DNA of 28,292 bases from positions 1 to 28,292 of the forward strand of contig CAKPHO010000014.1 in assembly GCA_934162195.1 (NCBI GenBank). Reading direction: 5' to 3'. Of this stretch, positions 19,941 through 28,292 are shown one piece after another. This DNA comes from an uncultured Bacilli bacterium (GTDB lineage Bacteria > Bacillota_I > Bacilli_A > RF39 > UBA660). Each line of letters opens with the position of its first letter. Positions within the stretch are counted from its first letter, which is position 1. Position numbers and translations under genes: made by a program. The notes below the pieces were generated by a model. It made no database searches, was not told the origin of the DNA, and saw only the letters and a list, made by a program, of their open reading frames with translations.

Positions 19941-21248
19941 TTAAAATGGCATTTTTAAACTACCATTTTGAAACTTCTTCATCATATCTTTCATTTGTTC
20001 AAATTGTTTTAAAAGTCTATTCACTTCTTCTACTGTTCTTCCACTACCTTTAGCAATTCTAACTTTACGACTTGCTTTAAGTACTTCTGGATGTCTTCTT
20101 TCATAAGGTGTCATAGAAAGAATAATTGCTTCTACATGAGCCATATCTTTAGGGTCAATGTGTACTTGGTTTAATCCCATTTTTTTAGCTCCAGGAATCA
20201 TTTTAAGTAAATTTTCTAATGGCCCTAATTTTTTTATTTGTTTTAGTTGACTTAAGAAATCTTCTAAATCAAAATTACCTTTCTGCATTTTCTTAGCTGT
20301 TTTTAAAGCTTCTTCCTCATCTATTACTGACTCAGCTTTTTCTAGCATGGTCATAATATCTCCCATACCTAAAATACGGGTTGCCATTCTTTCTGGATAA
20401 AATTCTTCTATTCCATCCATCTTTTCACTTACACCAACAAATTTAATTGGAACATTAGTTAAATGACGGATAGAAAGAGCCGCACCACCTCTGGTATCAC
20501 CATCTAATTTTGTTAAGATAGCACCAGTTAAAGGAAGTGCTTCATTAAATCCTTCAATAACATTTATAGCATCTTGACCTGTCATACTATCAACTACTAA
20601 TAGTATTTCATTAGGATGAATATTTTCATTAATACTTTTTAATTCATCCATAAGTTCAGTATCAATGTGTAAACGTCCTGCAGTATCTATTAAAACATAA
20701 TCAAATTTATTTTCTTTAGCATAATTAATCGCATTTTTAGAAATTTCTATTGGATTACCTTTCCCTTCACTATATACTTCAATATTTAATTCTTTGCCAA
20801 TTGTTTTTAATTGATCGATAGCAGCAGGTCTATAAACATCACACGCAACCAAAAGAGGATTCTTGTGATATTTTTTCCTAAGCATTAATCCAAGTTTACC
20901 TATCATTGTTGTTTTACCTGTACCTTGAAGACCAACAAGCATTAAAGTAGCTGGATTACCATTTAAATTTAAGTCAGCTTTTTCTCCACCAAGTAGATCA
21001 ACAAGTTCATCTTTTAGAATTTTAACAAATACTTCTCCGGGTTTTAAACTCTTAGCAACTTCTTCTCCTAAGGCTTTTTCTTTTACATTATTAACAAACT
21101 CTTTTACTACTTTATAGTTAACATCAGCTTCAAGTAAAGCTAATCTTATTTCTCTTACTACATCACTTATGTTATCTTCTGTTATTTTTCCATAACCTTT
21201 TATTTTATCGATAGCATTTTGTAATCTTTCTCCTAAACTTTCAAACAT
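19941..21248 (-). CDS. ffh: Signal recognition particle GTPase Ffh (SRP54)
   Basis: 435 residues. The N domain (1-90, with LLEADVNYKVVKEFV) is followed by the GTPase domain: G1 GLQGTGKTT (106-114), ACDVYRPAAIDQLK, G3 DTAGR, G4 TKLDGDTRGGAALS and KFVGVSEKMDGIEEFYPERM. The Met-rich M domain (about 295-435) has DLEDFLSQLKQIKKLGPLEN, MTPYERRHPEVL and SRKVRIAKGSGRTVEEVNRL. It binds 4.5S RNA and signal sequences and delivers ribosomes to the membrane receptor FtsY. ATG 21248 with GGTGATAAA is the true start. The open frame to 21308 would run through the ackA terminator. No ylxM lies upstream, although the two are often paired in Firmicutes. A TATAAT at 21264-21269 is a likely -10. Confidence 0.97.
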   Translation of the reverse strand: MFESLGERLQNAIDKIKGYGKITEDNISDVVREIRLALLEADVNYKVVKEFVNNVKEKALGEEVAKSLKPGEVFVKILKDELVDLLGGEKADLNLNGNPATLMLVGLQGTGKTTMIGKLGLMLRKKYHKNPLLVACDVYRPAAIDQLKTIGKELNIEVYSEGKGNPIEISKNAINYAKENKFDYVLIDTAGRLHIDTELMDELKSINENIHPNEILLVVDSMTGQDAINVIEGFNEALPLTGAILTKLDGDTRGGAALSIRHLTNVPIKFVGVSEKMDGIEEFYPERMATRILGMGDIMTMLEKAESVIDEEEALKTAKKMQKGNFDLEDFLSQLKQIKKLGPLENLLKMIPGAKKMGLNQVHIDPKDMAHVEAIILSMTPYERRHPEVLKASRKVRIAKGSGRTVEEVNRLLKQFEQMKDMMKKFQNGSLKMPF

Positions 21249-21290
21249 TTTATCACCATACCTATTATATAATATTTTTAAGCAAAATAA

Positions 21291-21322
21291 AAGAAAAAGA
21301 CAAATCAACCTTGATTTGTCTT
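21291..21322 (-). terminator. Terminator of the dus-rdd-lysS-ackA operon
   Basis: Perfect 11-bp stem AAGACAAATCA/TGATTTGTCTT (21297-21322) with a 4-nt loop, then TTTTTCTTTT on the minus strand. Confidence 0.9.
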
Positions 21323-21353
21323 AGCATTTGTTCTTTATTTTAAAATTTAAGTA

Positions 21354-22547
21354 CTATTTAGTTAAATTATAAGTATCTCTTACAATCATTATTTCTTCAT
21401 CAGTAGGCAATACTCTTACTTCTACTTTTGAATCTTTAGTACTAATAACACCTTCATGAATATCTTTAAATGAAGCAATTTGATTGTTTATCTCATCATC
21501 TGCATAGATACCAATAGGATTTAATCTATCAAGTACTTCTTTTCTAACACCAGATCCATTCTCACCAACACCAGCAGTGAAAACAATTGAATCTACTTTA
21601 CCATTTAATTCAAGGTAATATTCAGCAATGTATTTGGCAATTCTATCACAATACATATCGTATGCTAACTTAGCATTTTCGTTTCCTTCTGCAACAAGTG
21701 CTTCTACATCACGGCAATCTGCTTGTCCAGCAACTCCTAAGAAACCACTTTGTTTATTTAAAACGTTAGTAACTTCTTCTACTGACATATTGGCTTCTTT
21801 ACAAACATATTCAAGAATTGAAGGATCAATAGCACCACTACGAGTACCCATCATTAACCCATCTAATGGAGTAATGCCCATTGTTGTATTATAACATTTA
21901 CCATCTTTAATAGCAGCAATACTAGCACCACTACCAATATGACAAACAATTAAATTTACATCTTCTTTTCCTAATTCTTGTTTCATTACTTCAGTAATAT
22001 ATTTATGACTTGTTCCATGGAAACCATATTTACGTACACCATATTTTTCATACCAAGAAAGTGGTACTGGGTAAATATAATTTCTCTTTGGCATTGTTTG
22101 ATGGAATGCTGTATCAAATACTGCTACCATAGGAACATTAGGCAACACTTTTCTAAATGCTTCAATACCTGCTAAATTCCCTGGTAAGTGAAGTGGTCCA
22201 AGTGGAATTAATGACTTAATTTTTTCAATTACTTCATCTGTTACAACGGCAGACTCTTTAAAGAATTCTCCACCATGTAAAACACGATGACCAATTCTTT
22301 CAATTTCGTCTAAACTTTTTACAATATTATGTTTAAATAATTCTTCAATTAAAACATCTACAGCCTCTGTATGGTTTGCAAGTGGTCGTGCCGATTTTAT
22401 TTTTTCGCCATTAACTTTAACATTCCAAAAACAATCTGGTTGTCCTATCTTTTCAACATACCCGCTAATTAATACTTTTTCTTCTGGCATTTCATACATT
22501 TGAAATTTTAAAGATGAACTACCACAGTTTACTGATAATATTTTCAT
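21354..22547 (-). CDS. ackA: Acetate kinase
   Basis: 397 residues, the normal length. It interconverts acetyl phosphate + ADP and acetate + ATP, the substrate-level ATP step of mixed-acid fermentation. Family motifs in order: LSVNCGSSSLKF (4-15), GHRVLHGGE (about 87), VFDTAFHQTMP, YGFHGTSH, HIGSGAS, MGTRSGAIDP and FTAGVGENG. The catalytic Arg (in GHRV and TRSG) and Asp (FDTAFH) are present. TTGGAGG lies 9 bases before the ATG and overlaps the end of the preceding phosphatase gene (2-base gap). Its usual partner pta is not in the window. It is the last gene of the operon. Confidence 0.97.
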   Translation of the reverse strand: MKILSVNCGSSSLKFQMYEMPEEKVLISGYVEKIGQPDCFWNVKVNGEKIKSARPLANHTEAVDVLIEELFKHNIVKSLDEIERIGHRVLHGGEFFKESAVVTDEVIEKIKSLIPLGPLHLPGNLAGIEAFRKVLPNVPMVAVFDTAFHQTMPKRNYIYPVPLSWYEKYGVRKYGFHGTSHKYITEVMKQELGKEDVNLIVCHIGSGASIAAIKDGKCYNTTMGITPLDGLMMGTRSGAIDPSILEYVCKEANMSVEEVTNVLNKQSGFLGVAGQADCRDVEALVAEGNENAKLAYDMYCDRIAKYIAEYYLELNGKVDSIVFTAGVGENGSGVRKEVLDRLNPIGIYADDEINNQIASFKDIHEGVISTKDSKVEVRVLPTDEEIMIVRDTYNLTK

Positions 22548-22549
22548 TT

Positions 22550-23089
22550 CTAATCCTCCAATTCATATCTCTCAACTGAACAATTTGTTGATTCGTATCC
22601 CATTAAATCTCCATCTTCAGGAATACCATTAAAATAATAATATAAGATACGACATATACCACTATGAGTAACTAGTAATACTGTTTTATCTCTATATTTA
22701 GTTTTTATTTCATTTATTAGACTGTCAACGCGATCATAAATGTGTTTGACACATTCAGCTCTTTCATATTGCTTATTTAATTTTATATTCCAGTAATCTT
22801 TAAGATTTATTTCATATCTTGGTTTACCCTGAAATTCACCATGATCACGACTTAACAATCTATCATCAGTTATAATAATTGTATCATCATCTGCAACTAT
22901 AAGTGCAGTTTCTAAAGTTCTTTGTTTAGGAGAACTTATTATTAAATCAATTTGAACACCCTTTAATTTTTCTTTTGCTTCTTTAGCTTGAAGTTTACCT
23001 TTTTCATCTAATACTGTATCCATATTTCCTTGCATTATAGATCTAGTATTTTCAGCAGTTTCTCCATGCCTAACAACGTATAAATACAT
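22550..23089 (-). CDS. Histidine phosphatase (phosphoglycerate mutase-like)
   Basis: 179 residues. The phosphohistidine motif RHGET is at residues 7-11; SSPKQRTLETA (about 52-62) carries the conserved Arg; a later acidic block DHGEFQGK and VTHSG (about 144) supply the other catalytic His. This is the broad branch-2 histidine phosphatase superfamily (PhoE/CobC/GpmB-like). The substrate cannot be assigned. The start shares one base with the lysS stop (TAATG), so translation is coupled. It lies between lysS and ackA. A glycolytic phosphoglycerate mutase is unlikely from the short length and motif context. Confidence 0.88.
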   Translation of the reverse strand: MYLYVVRHGETAENTRSIMQGNMDTVLDEKGKLQAKEAKEKLKGVQIDLIISSPKQRTLETALIVADDDTIIITDDRLLSRDHGEFQGKPRYEINLKDYWNIKLNKQYERAECVKHIYDRVDSLINEIKTKYRDKTVLLVTHSGICRILYYYFNGIPEDGDLMGYESTNCSVERYELED

Positions 23090-24573
23090 TATTTACTTCT
23101 TTCCTTCATAGTTGGGAATAAAATTACATCACGTATAGAATCACTTTCAGTAAATAACATACATAGTCTATCTATTCCATAACCAATTCCACCTGCTGGT
23201 GGCATTCCATACTCTAACGCTTCAATAAAGTCCATATCGATGTCGTTAGCTTCATCGTTTCCCAAATCTCTTTCTTTTAGCTGGTCTTCAAATCTTTCTA
23301 ATTGATCAATAGGATCATTTAATTCTGTATAAGCATTAGCAAATTCTTTTCCACCTATAAATAATTCAAATCTATCTACAAAACGTGGATCTTTTGGATT
23401 TCTTTTTGTAAGCGGAGAAATTTCTACTGGATGACCATATAAGAATGTTGGTTGAATTAATGTTTCTTCTACATATTTTTCAAAGAAAGCATTAATAATA
23501 TGTCCAACAGCGAAGTGATCTTCCACTTCAATATCATGTTCTTTAGCAAGCACTTTAGCTTCTTCCAATGTCATCTCTTTACTAAAATCAATACCAGTTT
23601 GTTCTTTTATAGCATCTACCATGCTAATTCTTTTCCATGTTCCATCTAGATTTATTTCATCACCACACCAGTTATAAACCATTTTACCCATAACATCTGT
23701 AGCAATCTTTTTATACATATTTTCAGTCAAGTCCATCATACCCTCTAAATCTGAGTATGCTAAGTATGCTTCCATTAGAGTAAATTCTGGATTATGTTTT
23801 GGATCCATTCCTTCATTTCTAAATGTTCTACCAATTTCATAAACTGCTTCCATACCACCAACTAATAATCTTTTTAGAGGTAACTCTAAAGCTATACGTA
23901 AATACATATCTAAATCTTGTGTATTATGATGTGTAACAAAAGGGCGAGCAGATGCTCCTGTAAGAAGCGTTGTTAAAACGGGTGTTTCAACTTCAACAAA
24001 TCCTTGACTATCCATAAAATTTTGAATACACCTAATAATCTTTGGACGAGTGAAGGCGACACGCTTAGAATCTTCGTTCATAATTAAATCTACATATCTT
24101 CTTCTATATCTTTCTTCGATATCAGTTAAACCATGGAATTTTTCAGGAAGTGGTTTTAATGCTTTTACTAAATGAGTATATTTTAAACACTTAATAGTTA
24201 CTTCTCCGGTTTTAGTCTTCATAACTTTTCCATATACTCCAACAATATCACCTAAATCGGCGCTTTTAAATAAATTATAAGTATCTTCTCCAACATCATT
24301 TATAGAAATATAAATTTGAATTTTTCCTTTTTTATCTTGAATTGAGAAGAAAGATGCTTTACCCATTTTTCTAATAAACATAATACGACCTGCTACAGTA
24401 ACTGTATCGTTCATATTTTCAAAAGCATCATGTTCTACATCTTGATATTTTTCTTTGATATCTTCTGAATAGTCAGTACGCTCAAATCTATGTCCAAATG
24501 GATCAAGACCTAGTTCTCTTAAATTTTCTGCTTTTTGTCTTCTAACTAATTCTTGCTCAGTTAATTCTCTCAT
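23089..24573 (-). CDS. lysS: Lysyl-tRNA synthetase, class II
   Basis: 494 residues, full length. An N-terminal OB-fold anticodon-binding domain (about 55-145, VAGRIMFIRKMGKASFFSIQ, DKKGKIQIYIS) is followed by the class II core. Motif 1 lies near FMDSQGFVEVETPVL, motif 2 is FRNEGMDPKHNPEFTLMEAY, and motif 3 is GGIGYGIDRLCMLF. LysS-specific blocks include LTGASARPFVTHHN and KEFANAYTELNDP. It charges tRNA-Lys. AGAGGTGAAATA precedes the ATG, which shares one base with the stop of the RDD gene; the next gene overlaps in the same way. In many Firmicutes dus precedes lysS as it does here. Confidence 0.98.
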   Translation of the reverse strand: MRELTEQELVRRQKAENLRELGLDPFGHRFERTDYSEDIKEKYQDVEHDAFENMNDTVTVAGRIMFIRKMGKASFFSIQDKKGKIQIYISINDVGEDTYNLFKSADLGDIVGVYGKVMKTKTGEVTIKCLKYTHLVKALKPLPEKFHGLTDIEERYRRRYVDLIMNEDSKRVAFTRPKIIRCIQNFMDSQGFVEVETPVLTTLLTGASARPFVTHHNTQDLDMYLRIALELPLKRLLVGGMEAVYEIGRTFRNEGMDPKHNPEFTLMEAYLAYSDLEGMMDLTENMYKKIATDVMGKMVYNWCGDEINLDGTWKRISMVDAIKEQTGIDFSKEMTLEEAKVLAKEHDIEVEDHFAVGHIINAFFEKYVEETLIQPTFLYGHPVEISPLTKRNPKDPRFVDRFELFIGGKEFANAYTELNDPIDQLERFEDQLKERDLGNDEANDIDMDFIEALEYGMPPAGGIGYGIDRLCMLFTESDSIRDVILFPTMKERSK

Positions 24574-25167
24574 TATTTCACCTCTAAATTTTCATCTACT
24601 ACCAAAGTCTTACAAACAATGTCATGTAAAGCTTTTTTGTCTTTCCTATATAATATCATAAAAATGCTTGTAATTACTAGTAAAAATTGAACAAAACTTA
24701 AAATTGATATTGTTATAAAATAAGAGGTATCTTTAATTAAAAAGATAAGTGCTAACTCAATAAATGTCATAGCAATCCCATTAGCTAGTAAACTTCTTAA
24801 AGCTAAGTCATTAATAGTTAATTTATCATCTTCTTTAACAATTTTTATTTTCATCATCTTTTTGCCTATTGTTTGACCTTTGTAATAATAAGGCAAAATT
24901 ACAAAATAACCAATCATTAATATTAAACTAAATAAATTTTGTAAAAACATTTCTTTATTTATTAAATATTCTACTGAGGCAAACTGATTAAAATATTCTT
25001 TCATTGTTATAGTTTTATTTATAAAATTTTCACTTATTGTATTAAGTTGATTATTTAAATTGATTAAATTATTACTTTCTTTGATAAACATTGTTAAAAA
25101 TGAAAAAATTAGTGATACTATAATAGCATCTAAAATATATGCAACAAGTCTTTTACCAAAATTACTC

Positions 25168-25175
<8 letters not shown>
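24573..25175 (-). CDS. RDD-family membrane protein
   Basis: 200 residues with about four hydrophobic segments (near 10-30, 75-97, 127-147 and 155-177). The N-terminal FGKRLVAYILDAIIVSLIF carries the R...D of the RDD family, and GQTIGKKMMKIKIV, then LALRSLLA, form the second conserved block. Function of this family is not settled; some members act in ion or transport homeostasis. The ATG overlaps the end of dus by 8 bases, and AGGGAGG within dus is its ribosome-binding site. It is inserted between dus and lysS, two tRNA-related genes, without obvious functional link. Confidence 0.85.
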
Positions 25176-26148
<973 letters not shown>

Positions 26149-26183
26149 ATATTTCACCTAAACTTGTAATAATTAACACATCA

Positions 26184-26189
26184 ATTATA
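26184..26189 (-). promoter_or_regulatory. -10 box of the dus operon
   Basis: TATAAT about 35 bp upstream of the dus start. The best -35 at 17-bp spacing is TTTCTT, which is weak. Confidence 0.45.
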
Positions 26190-26287
26190 CTATAAATCAT
26201 ATAAATAAGAAAGTAATTTAATTTATTTAAAAAGAAAACTATTAATTTCTAAAACTACCTCACAAATTATTTTCAACTTTTATCAAC

Positions 26288-26324
26288 AAAAAACATATAG
26301 GAATTTATTCAACCTATATGTTTT
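26288..26324 (-). terminator. Terminator of the BspA-repeat pilin gene
   Basis: Perfect 12-bp stem AAAACATATAGG/CCTATATGTTTT (26290-26324) with an 11-nt loop, then TTTG on the minus strand, 5 bases past the stop. Confidence 0.85.
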
Positions 26325-26328
26325 CATT

Positions 26329-27867
26329 TTAACTTATTTTTGTTGCTTCAAAATTGATATTTGCTTCTTTTAATCTAGCATCAATAAATGTTTTAGCTTC
26401 ATCATCTTTTACTGTAATATTTGTTAATCCACAATTTTTAAACATTTCACTATACTTAGTTACAGCAGTAAATGCCGCCTTTGATAAATCAATGCTTGAT
26501 AATTTTGAACTTCCATAAAACATTGCTTCTGTACTCTGCAGTTTATTAGTTTCAAAGTTACTTAAATCTAATTCAATCAAACTAGAACATACTTGAAACA
26601 TGCGAGACATGTTTGTTACCTTAGATGTATCAAAATTACTTACGTCTAATTTTGTTAACCCAGAGCATTTATTAAACATATATGACATATTTGTTACCTT
26701 AGATGTATCAAAATGACTTACATCTAGTTTTGTTAAACCGGAACAAAGTTGAAACATGGTTGACATATTTGTAACTTTTGATGTATCAAAATTACTTACG
26801 TCTAATTCTGTTAAATTTGAACAGTTATTAAACATACCAGACATATCTGTTACTTTGGATGTATCAAAGTTACCAACATCTAAAGTTGTTAATTTGGAGC
26901 ATTTATTAAACATAAAAGACATATTTGTAGCATTTGAAGTGTTAAAATTGTCTAAATTTAGTGTAGTTAGATTTGAACAGTTATTAAACATACCAGACAT
27001 ATTAGTTACATTTGATGTATCAAAATGACTTACATCTAATTCTGTTAATTTTGAACAGCTAGTAAACATACCATACATATCTGTTACTTTGGATGTATCA
27101 AAGTTACTTACATTTAGCTCAGCCAATTTTGAACACCTACCAAACATAAGACGCATACTAGTAACACTTGATGTATCGAGATTTTTTAAATCTACACTAA
27201 TTAGATTTGTAAACACATTAAATAATCCAGCAGAATCAGGATTAGCTTTTACACCACCTTTTCCACCTATGTATAATTCATATAAACTATTATTGTCTTC
27301 ATCTTTGTACCATGCAGTTATTTCCCCATCTCCACTAGCACTGGCATTCCAACTTCCTTTTGCATCTGTTGGAACAAGATTACTATTTACAAATATTATT
27401 TTTTCAACACTACTTTTTTTGATTGTTCCATTGAAGAATGTTGCCTCCGTATCACCATTTTTATTTCCAGGCGCTAAATAGTCTACTGGAGCATGACATT
27501 CATTAATGTCAGCTGTTTTTATTTCATCACTATTATACTCTTTTGTATAACATCTATTATCAAATACTAAAGCTAAAGCAATGTTTCCATTATCATCAGA
27601 ATAAACATTTCCAGATATTGGCTTTTTTCCATTCATTCTTTCTGATACTTTATTAAAAATATTCCCATTAACAATATTTCCATTTAATCTTTCTTCTACT
27701 ACATACTTATTAGCCTCACTAGCAAAATTGCTTGCACTCACTTTATTAGCAGAATCCTTACTAGATTTTATTACATTCATTACTATTGGGGTAGCTATTA
27801 ATGCGATGATTGCTAATACTACTATTACTGCTAATAATTCTATTAAAGTAAATCCTTTCTTTTTCAT
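26329..27867 (-). CDS. Prepilin-type surface protein with BspA/DUF285 repeats
   Basis: 512 residues. The N-terminus MKKKG|FTLIELLAVIVVL is a class III prepilin signal (cleavage after Gly5, Phe+1, Glu+5) with a hydrophobic helix to about residue 30. It is followed by a pilin-like stalk. A region about residues 120-215 (NGTIKKSSVEKIIFVNSNLV, ITAWYKDEDN, LYIGGKGG) leads into eight 26-residue BspA-like leucine-rich repeats. The consensus is LDVSNFDTSKVTNMSxMFNxC, the type found in adhesins of gut and oral bacteria. A degenerate ninth repeat and a short tail end the protein. The ATG at 27867 is chosen because AGGAG is 10 bases upstream and it gives a perfect prepilin signal; the open frame to 27930 has none. 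Its promoter and leader are shared with the pilin-like gene at 2386-3485. It is most likely a pilus- or pseudopilus-borne adhesin. Confidence 0.88.
   Translation of the reverse strand: MKKKGFTLIELLAVIVVLAIIALIATPIVMNVIKSSKDSANKVSASNFASEANKYVVEERLNGNIVNGNIFNKVSERMNGKKPISGNVYSDDNGNIALALVFDNRCYTKEYNSDEIKTADINECHAPVDYLAPGNKNGDTEATFFNGTIKKSSVEKIIFVNSNLVPTDAKGSWNASASGDGEITAWYKDEDNNSLYELYIGGKGGVKANPDSAGLFNVFTNLISVDLKNLDTSSVTSMRLMFGRCSKLAELNVSNFDTSKVTDMYGMFTSCSKLTELDVSHFDTSNVTNMSGMFNNCSNLTTLNLDNFNTSNATNMSFMFNKCSKLTTLDVGNFDTSKVTDMSGMFNNCSNLTELDVSNFDTSKVTNMSTMFQLCSGLTKLDVSHFDTSKVTNMSYMFNKCSGLTKLDVSNFDTSKVTNMSRMFQVCSSLIELDLSNFETNKLQSTEAMFYGSSKLSSIDLSKAAFTAVTKYSEMFKNCGLTNITVKDDEAKTFIDARLKEANINFEATKIS
26559..27182 (-). 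repeat. Eight tandem 78-bp repeats encoding BspA/DUF285 units
   Basis: The Asp-Thr-Ser codon block recurs at 26624, 26702, 26780, 26858, 26936, 27014, 27092 and 27170, exactly 78 bp apart. There are no indels between units, and the difference between units is mostly single bases. Such arrays can change unit number by recombination. Confidence 0.93.
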
Positions 27868-28006
27868 ATATTTCTTACTCCTCTCTTTATTATACTTTCT
27901 AAGTATACCCTTTTTAGTTCTTATAAACATCTAGCCATAATACAAATTTTAATACGTTTATGTGCCTATAAAACATCCTACTTCTTATAAAGGTGTATAT
28001 ACAAAG

Positions 28007-28046
28007 CACAAAAAACCTAGGATATTAAAATCCTATTTTCATTGTG
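28007..28046 (-). terminator. Terminator within the second pilin leader
   Basis: Inner stem TAGGAT/ATCCTA followed by GGTTTTTTG, with outer pairing CACAA/TTGTG. It lies about 140 nt before the coding start, so it can only act on the leader. Confidence 0.65.
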
Positions 28047-28151
28047 TTTTCTTTTCTATTTAATATTACAGTTTGATTAAATACCCCCACAGGTTGAGTT
28101 TTGAGTTAATTTCATATTTATCTCTTTAACCATACCACCACTACTTTACTG
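28007..28151 (-). ncRNA. Structured 5' leader of the BspA-repeat pilin gene (candidate cis-regulatory RNA)
   Basis: It begins CAGTAAAG and shares with the 3537-3691 leader these blocks: AGTGGTnGTATGGTTAA, CAACCT..GG, GTATT.TTAAyC, ATTAAATAnAAAAGAAAA and CACAA, then a terminator hairpin. The long closing stem is weaker here (GGTTAAA with TTTAATC). About 140 further bases of unstructured-looking, AT-rich sequence separate the terminator from the gene start; nothing else was recognised in that stretch. Same interpretation as for the first leader: an attenuation-type RNA that is not a family I can name. Confidence 0.5.
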
Positions 28152-28156
28152 TATTA

Positions 28157-28186
28157 ATTATACAATTTGGGTTTATTTATTGTCAA
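28157..28186 (-). promoter_or_regulatory. Sigma-A promoter of the BspA-repeat pilin gene
   Basis: -35 TTGACA (28186-28181), 18-bp spacer, -10 TATAAT (28162-28157). It is a perfect match in both boxes, followed by the same TTAATACAGTAAAG as at 3697. Confidence 0.88.
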
Positions 28187-28206
28187 TAAATTTTGTGGCA
28201 TTTATA

Positions 28207-28292
28207 CTAATTTAAAAAATTCATAACTAAATCGATTAATATTTCTTTTTCTTTAGGATTAGACTGCGCTATTAAAAGAGTTAAGGCAACTA
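28207..28292 (-). CDS. C-terminal end of an unidentified gene (cut by window edge)
   Basis: The last 27-28 codons of a minus-strand frame read VALTLLIAQSNPKEKEILID and then LVMNFLN before TAG at 28207. The composition (helical, charged middle) looks like coding sequence. The stop lies 20 bases before the -35 of the next promoter, the same tight arrangement as metK before the first pilin promoter. Too little is visible to name a family; the frame assignment is an inference. Confidence 0.5.
   Translation of the reverse strand, partial: VALTLLIAQSNPKEKEILIDLVMNFLN

Noticed and set aside
26559..27182. CRISPR-like regular repeat
   Set aside because: The 78-bp periodicity has no unique spacers and is in frame throughout, encoding 26-residue BspA units.
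28007..28151. T-box or c-di-GMP riboswitch in the pilin leaders
   Set aside because: The GGTGGTA string recalls a T-box, but there is no TGGnACCGCG antiterminator block or specifier loop, and GEMM core motifs are absent.

Overview
The window is AT-rich DNA from a low-GC Gram-positive bacterium, most likely an uncultured Bacilli/Erysipelotrichia-like or Mollicutes-adjacent Firmicute. The signs are an SAM-I riboswitch, ribosome-binding sites of the AGGAGG or GGTGAT type, lipoproteins with lipoboxes, UppP, a VanY-type peptidase, Ffh, and a CotD-like protein. The genetic code is standard: reading frames run full length and tryptophan is TGG. However, none of the complete genes ends in TGA. Almost everything is on the minus strand. 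The exceptions are a VanY/CmpB-like pair near 17.4-18.6 kb and a small toxin-like gene at 18.76 kb.

Layout from left to right. 1-305 is the start of a RhuM-family gene cut by the window edge. 445-2307 is an ABC-F ATPase. 2386-3485 is a type IV pilin-like gene split by a -1 frame break at an A_AAA_AAC heptamer. It is preceded by a structured leader with its own consensus promoter and attenuator-like terminator. 3730-4755 is metK under a classical SAM-I riboswitch. 4961-9955 is a probable operon of two large polytopic GT-C-like membrane proteins (PTPS-related, YfhO) plus UppP, which fits undecaprenyl-linked cell-surface glycosylation. 10038-13644 is a second operon: thioredoxin-fold membrane protein, Tex, lipoprotein, CPWC thioredoxin-like lipoprotein. 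13845-16424 is a MacB-like ATPase-permease fusion with a perfect sigma-A promoter. 16614-17279 is an unrecognised gene.

17376-18605 encodes a VanY-type carboxypeptidase and a CmpB-family membrane protein. 18690-18996 holds what looks like a type I toxin-antitoxin module: a 30-residue hydrophobic peptide facing a convergent antisense RNA, with a shared bidirectional terminator. A second, orphan copy of the antisense-RNA sequence lies at 13.7-13.8 kb. 19027-19134 is a relic of a BRO/DinD-like antirepressor. Then come a CotD-like Cys/His-rich protein, a DUF4186 protein and ffh. 21354-26148 is an operon dus-rdd-lysS-histidine phosphatase-ackA. 26329-27867 is a second pilin-like gene carrying eight 78-bp BspA/DUF285 repeats. 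Its promoter and leader closely match those of the first pilin gene. The last bases hold the C-terminus of an unidentified gene.

The most novel signals are the paired pilin leaders (each also able to encode a short peptide with a related start), the frame break at a canonical slippery heptamer, and the candidate type I toxin-antitoxin locus with its orphan antitoxin-like RNA.
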